Of a stretch of 48,356 nt of DNA, positions 47,326 to 48,356 are shown one piece after another. The stretch spans positions 1-48,356 of the forward strand of contig NZ_SJOH01000024.1 of assembly GCF_004331285.1 (NCBI RefSeq), written 5' to 3'. The notes beneath the pieces were generated by a model, which was given only the letters and a program-made list of their open reading frames with translations, did not search any database and was not told where the DNA came from. The DNA is from Acinetobacter sp. ANC 3781. GTDB lineage: Bacteria; Pseudomonadota; Gammaproteobacteria; Pseudomonadales; Moraxellaceae. Numbering within the stretch: the stretch's first letter is position 1; each line of letters begins with the position of its first letter. A program made the position numbers and the translations under genes.

Positions 47326-48126
47326 CTATCTAAAATTTAGTCAATTTTAATTTATTTCATTTTTCCTACTACTTACATAGCAAAAAAATCTACACTTGAG
47401 GAGATTTTACTGAGCTTGTTCATTTTTCATAAGTGATAGGTGTTGCGACATTGAAGTGAAAGAAATTGAGTGTGGGTAAAATCATTTTGATTAAGCTGCC
47501 GATACATAAGCGGGTATAATGATTCCTTGGCGCCCATCTATAGATAGGATGTAAGCATAAATAAGTACTGATTACTGCAATTAAAACGAGTTACAAGTAT
47601 TTAATACAAAGCTTTCCCAGTCAAAAAGACTAAATTTAATTTTACCACTCAACACACTCCAAATGCCGTGATCAAGCAGCTTAATAAGCATGGAAATTCA
47701 AACAGAAAAATAAAACCAAGTTTAAGCAACTACATAATTCTTATTATTCACCTATATAGTTATAAAAATCAATTTTTTGAAGTAAGGAATGTTATTCCTA
47801 ACGATGCAATCATTCATGATAAATATTTAGTCTTAAATATTCTTAGCTATAGGTAAAAGATGATTTAGGTGGAGAGATTGGTTGGTTTAGGTAGATTTGA
47901 GTTAAGTAAATAGTATTTCTAGCTCTATGGGGACTTTTGAAGATAGATATAGGTATATTAAGAAGAGATTGATCATTTAGGATGTTAGTTAAAATATAAA
48001 ATTCCAAGAAAATCAAAAAAAACTAATTTTTTCATCAAAAAAGTATAAAAAATGACTAAAAAACATGTTTTTTCACTGATTTTGTAGAAAAAACAGACAT
48101 GCGTGATAAATATATCCTTTTAGGGG

Positions 48127-48154
48127 TTGCGCCCCTCGAGAAACTGTATAGAAT
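48127..48154 (+). promoter_or_regulatory. rRNA operon promoter (right operon)
   Basis: TTGCGC (48127-48132), a 16-base spacer and TAGAAT (48149-48154), followed by a GC-containing discriminator (ACGCAGC). The AT-rich stretch upstream (48000-48120, many A-tracts) could serve as an UP element. The -35 and spacing are the same as in the left operon, but the -10 is one base weaker. Confidence 0.75.
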
Positions 48155-48160
48155 ACGCAG

Positions 48161-48356
48161 CATCCCGACGCGATACAGCAAACGAACTGAGCTGATTTGG
48201 TTAAGTTGTTTATTTTATTGCGTTGAAACTTGTCTCTGACGAAGAGCAAGATAGATCATTAAGAGATTATGAAGAACAACTTGTGTGGATTTTTACCGGT
48301 TGATTGATCGAAATTATTTTCATTGATTGATGGTAGAAATTACTCGAAGTTTATTT
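48161..48356 (+). other. Leader of an rRNA operon running off the right edge
   Basis: From an estimated start at about 48161, the first 68 bases are only loosely related to the left leader. From 48229 on it is identical (inverted) to 33-160. The window ends before 16S rRNA. Transcription runs away from oriC, as in the left operon, so both operons are codirectional with replication. Confidence 0.75.
48229..48356. repeat. 128-bp perfect inverted repeat, right copy
   Basis: Identical in inverted orientation to 33-160. The match begins sharply at 48229 and continues to the window's last base. Confidence 0.97.

Noticed and set aside
47668..47856. 62-codon plus-strand frame (GTG start) in the tyrS-rRNA gap
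   Set aside because: No ribosome-binding site, AT-driven amino acid composition and no recognisable domain; treated as chance.
48063..48085. Palindrome AAAAAACATGTTTTTT as a regulator site
   Set aside because: A-tract rich UP-like DNA upstream of an rRNA promoter explains it equally well.

Overview
The window is the replication-origin region of a gammaproteobacterial chromosome. The gene order dnaA-dnaN-recF-gyrB facing rpmH-rnpA-yidD-yidC-mnmE, the low GC content, a BlsA-type BLUF photoreceptor, three tandem AdeT-like periplasmic proteins and the protein sequences themselves point to Acinetobacter (Moraxellaceae). I cannot name the species. I see no mobile element, CRISPR array or tRNA.

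Layout. The two ends carry a perfect 128-bp inverted repeat (33-160 and 48229-48356). I read it as the leader of two rRNA operons transcribed outward on either side, with the 16S genes just outside the window; each leader has its own promoter (TTGCGC -35, 16-nt spacer). From the left come ppiA, an acetoacetate-decarboxylase-like protein, an HSL-type esterase, an Arg/Gln-rich lipoprotein, grpE-dnaK, a matrixin-like metalloprotease, erpA, three AdeT-like paralogues and the ABC-F gene yheS. The leftward dnaA-dnaN-recF-gyrB operon follows (15.5-21.8 kb), then oriC (about 21.8-22.3 kb) and the rightward rpmH-rnpA-yidD-yidC group with mnmE. To the right lie an MFS transporter, a metal-efflux pair (RcnR/DmeR-like repressor, its operator and DmeF), dsbC, a GlsB-type protein, hpt, guaD with an overlapping 37-codon gene, terC behind a yybP-ykoY manganese riboswitch, sotB, two tandem YjdJ-like acetyltransferases, a zinc alcohol dehydrogenase, a BLUF photoreceptor, mpl, purEK, an MltB-like transglycosylase, and the divergent anmK and tyrS.

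How it fits together. DnaA initiates at oriC, DnaN is the clamp, RecF repairs gaps and GyrB relaxes supercoils. Three parS or parS-like sites (1738, 18695, 29117) bracket oriC, as expected for ParB loading. Cell-wall recycling genes (mpl, anmK, MltB-like) lie within about 7 kb of one another. Metal homeostasis appears twice, as Co/Ni efflux (DmeF) and Mn-linked TerC, each with a recognisable control element.

The most unusual signal is an AT-rich motif (TTTAAATT / GAATTTAAA). It occurs in oriC and is repeated, with DnaA boxes, in two other intergenic regions: 14.77-14.94 kb and, in about 17 copies, 42.74-43.17 kb. The two satellites also share a 13-bp element, AAAACAGACTTTT. This looks like an origin-associated repeat system of unknown function. 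Other leads are two candidate small RNAs (about 3731-3874 minus, about 47139-47230 plus), the small membrane protein overlapping guaD, and a parS site inside a 28-bp palindrome between convergent genes.
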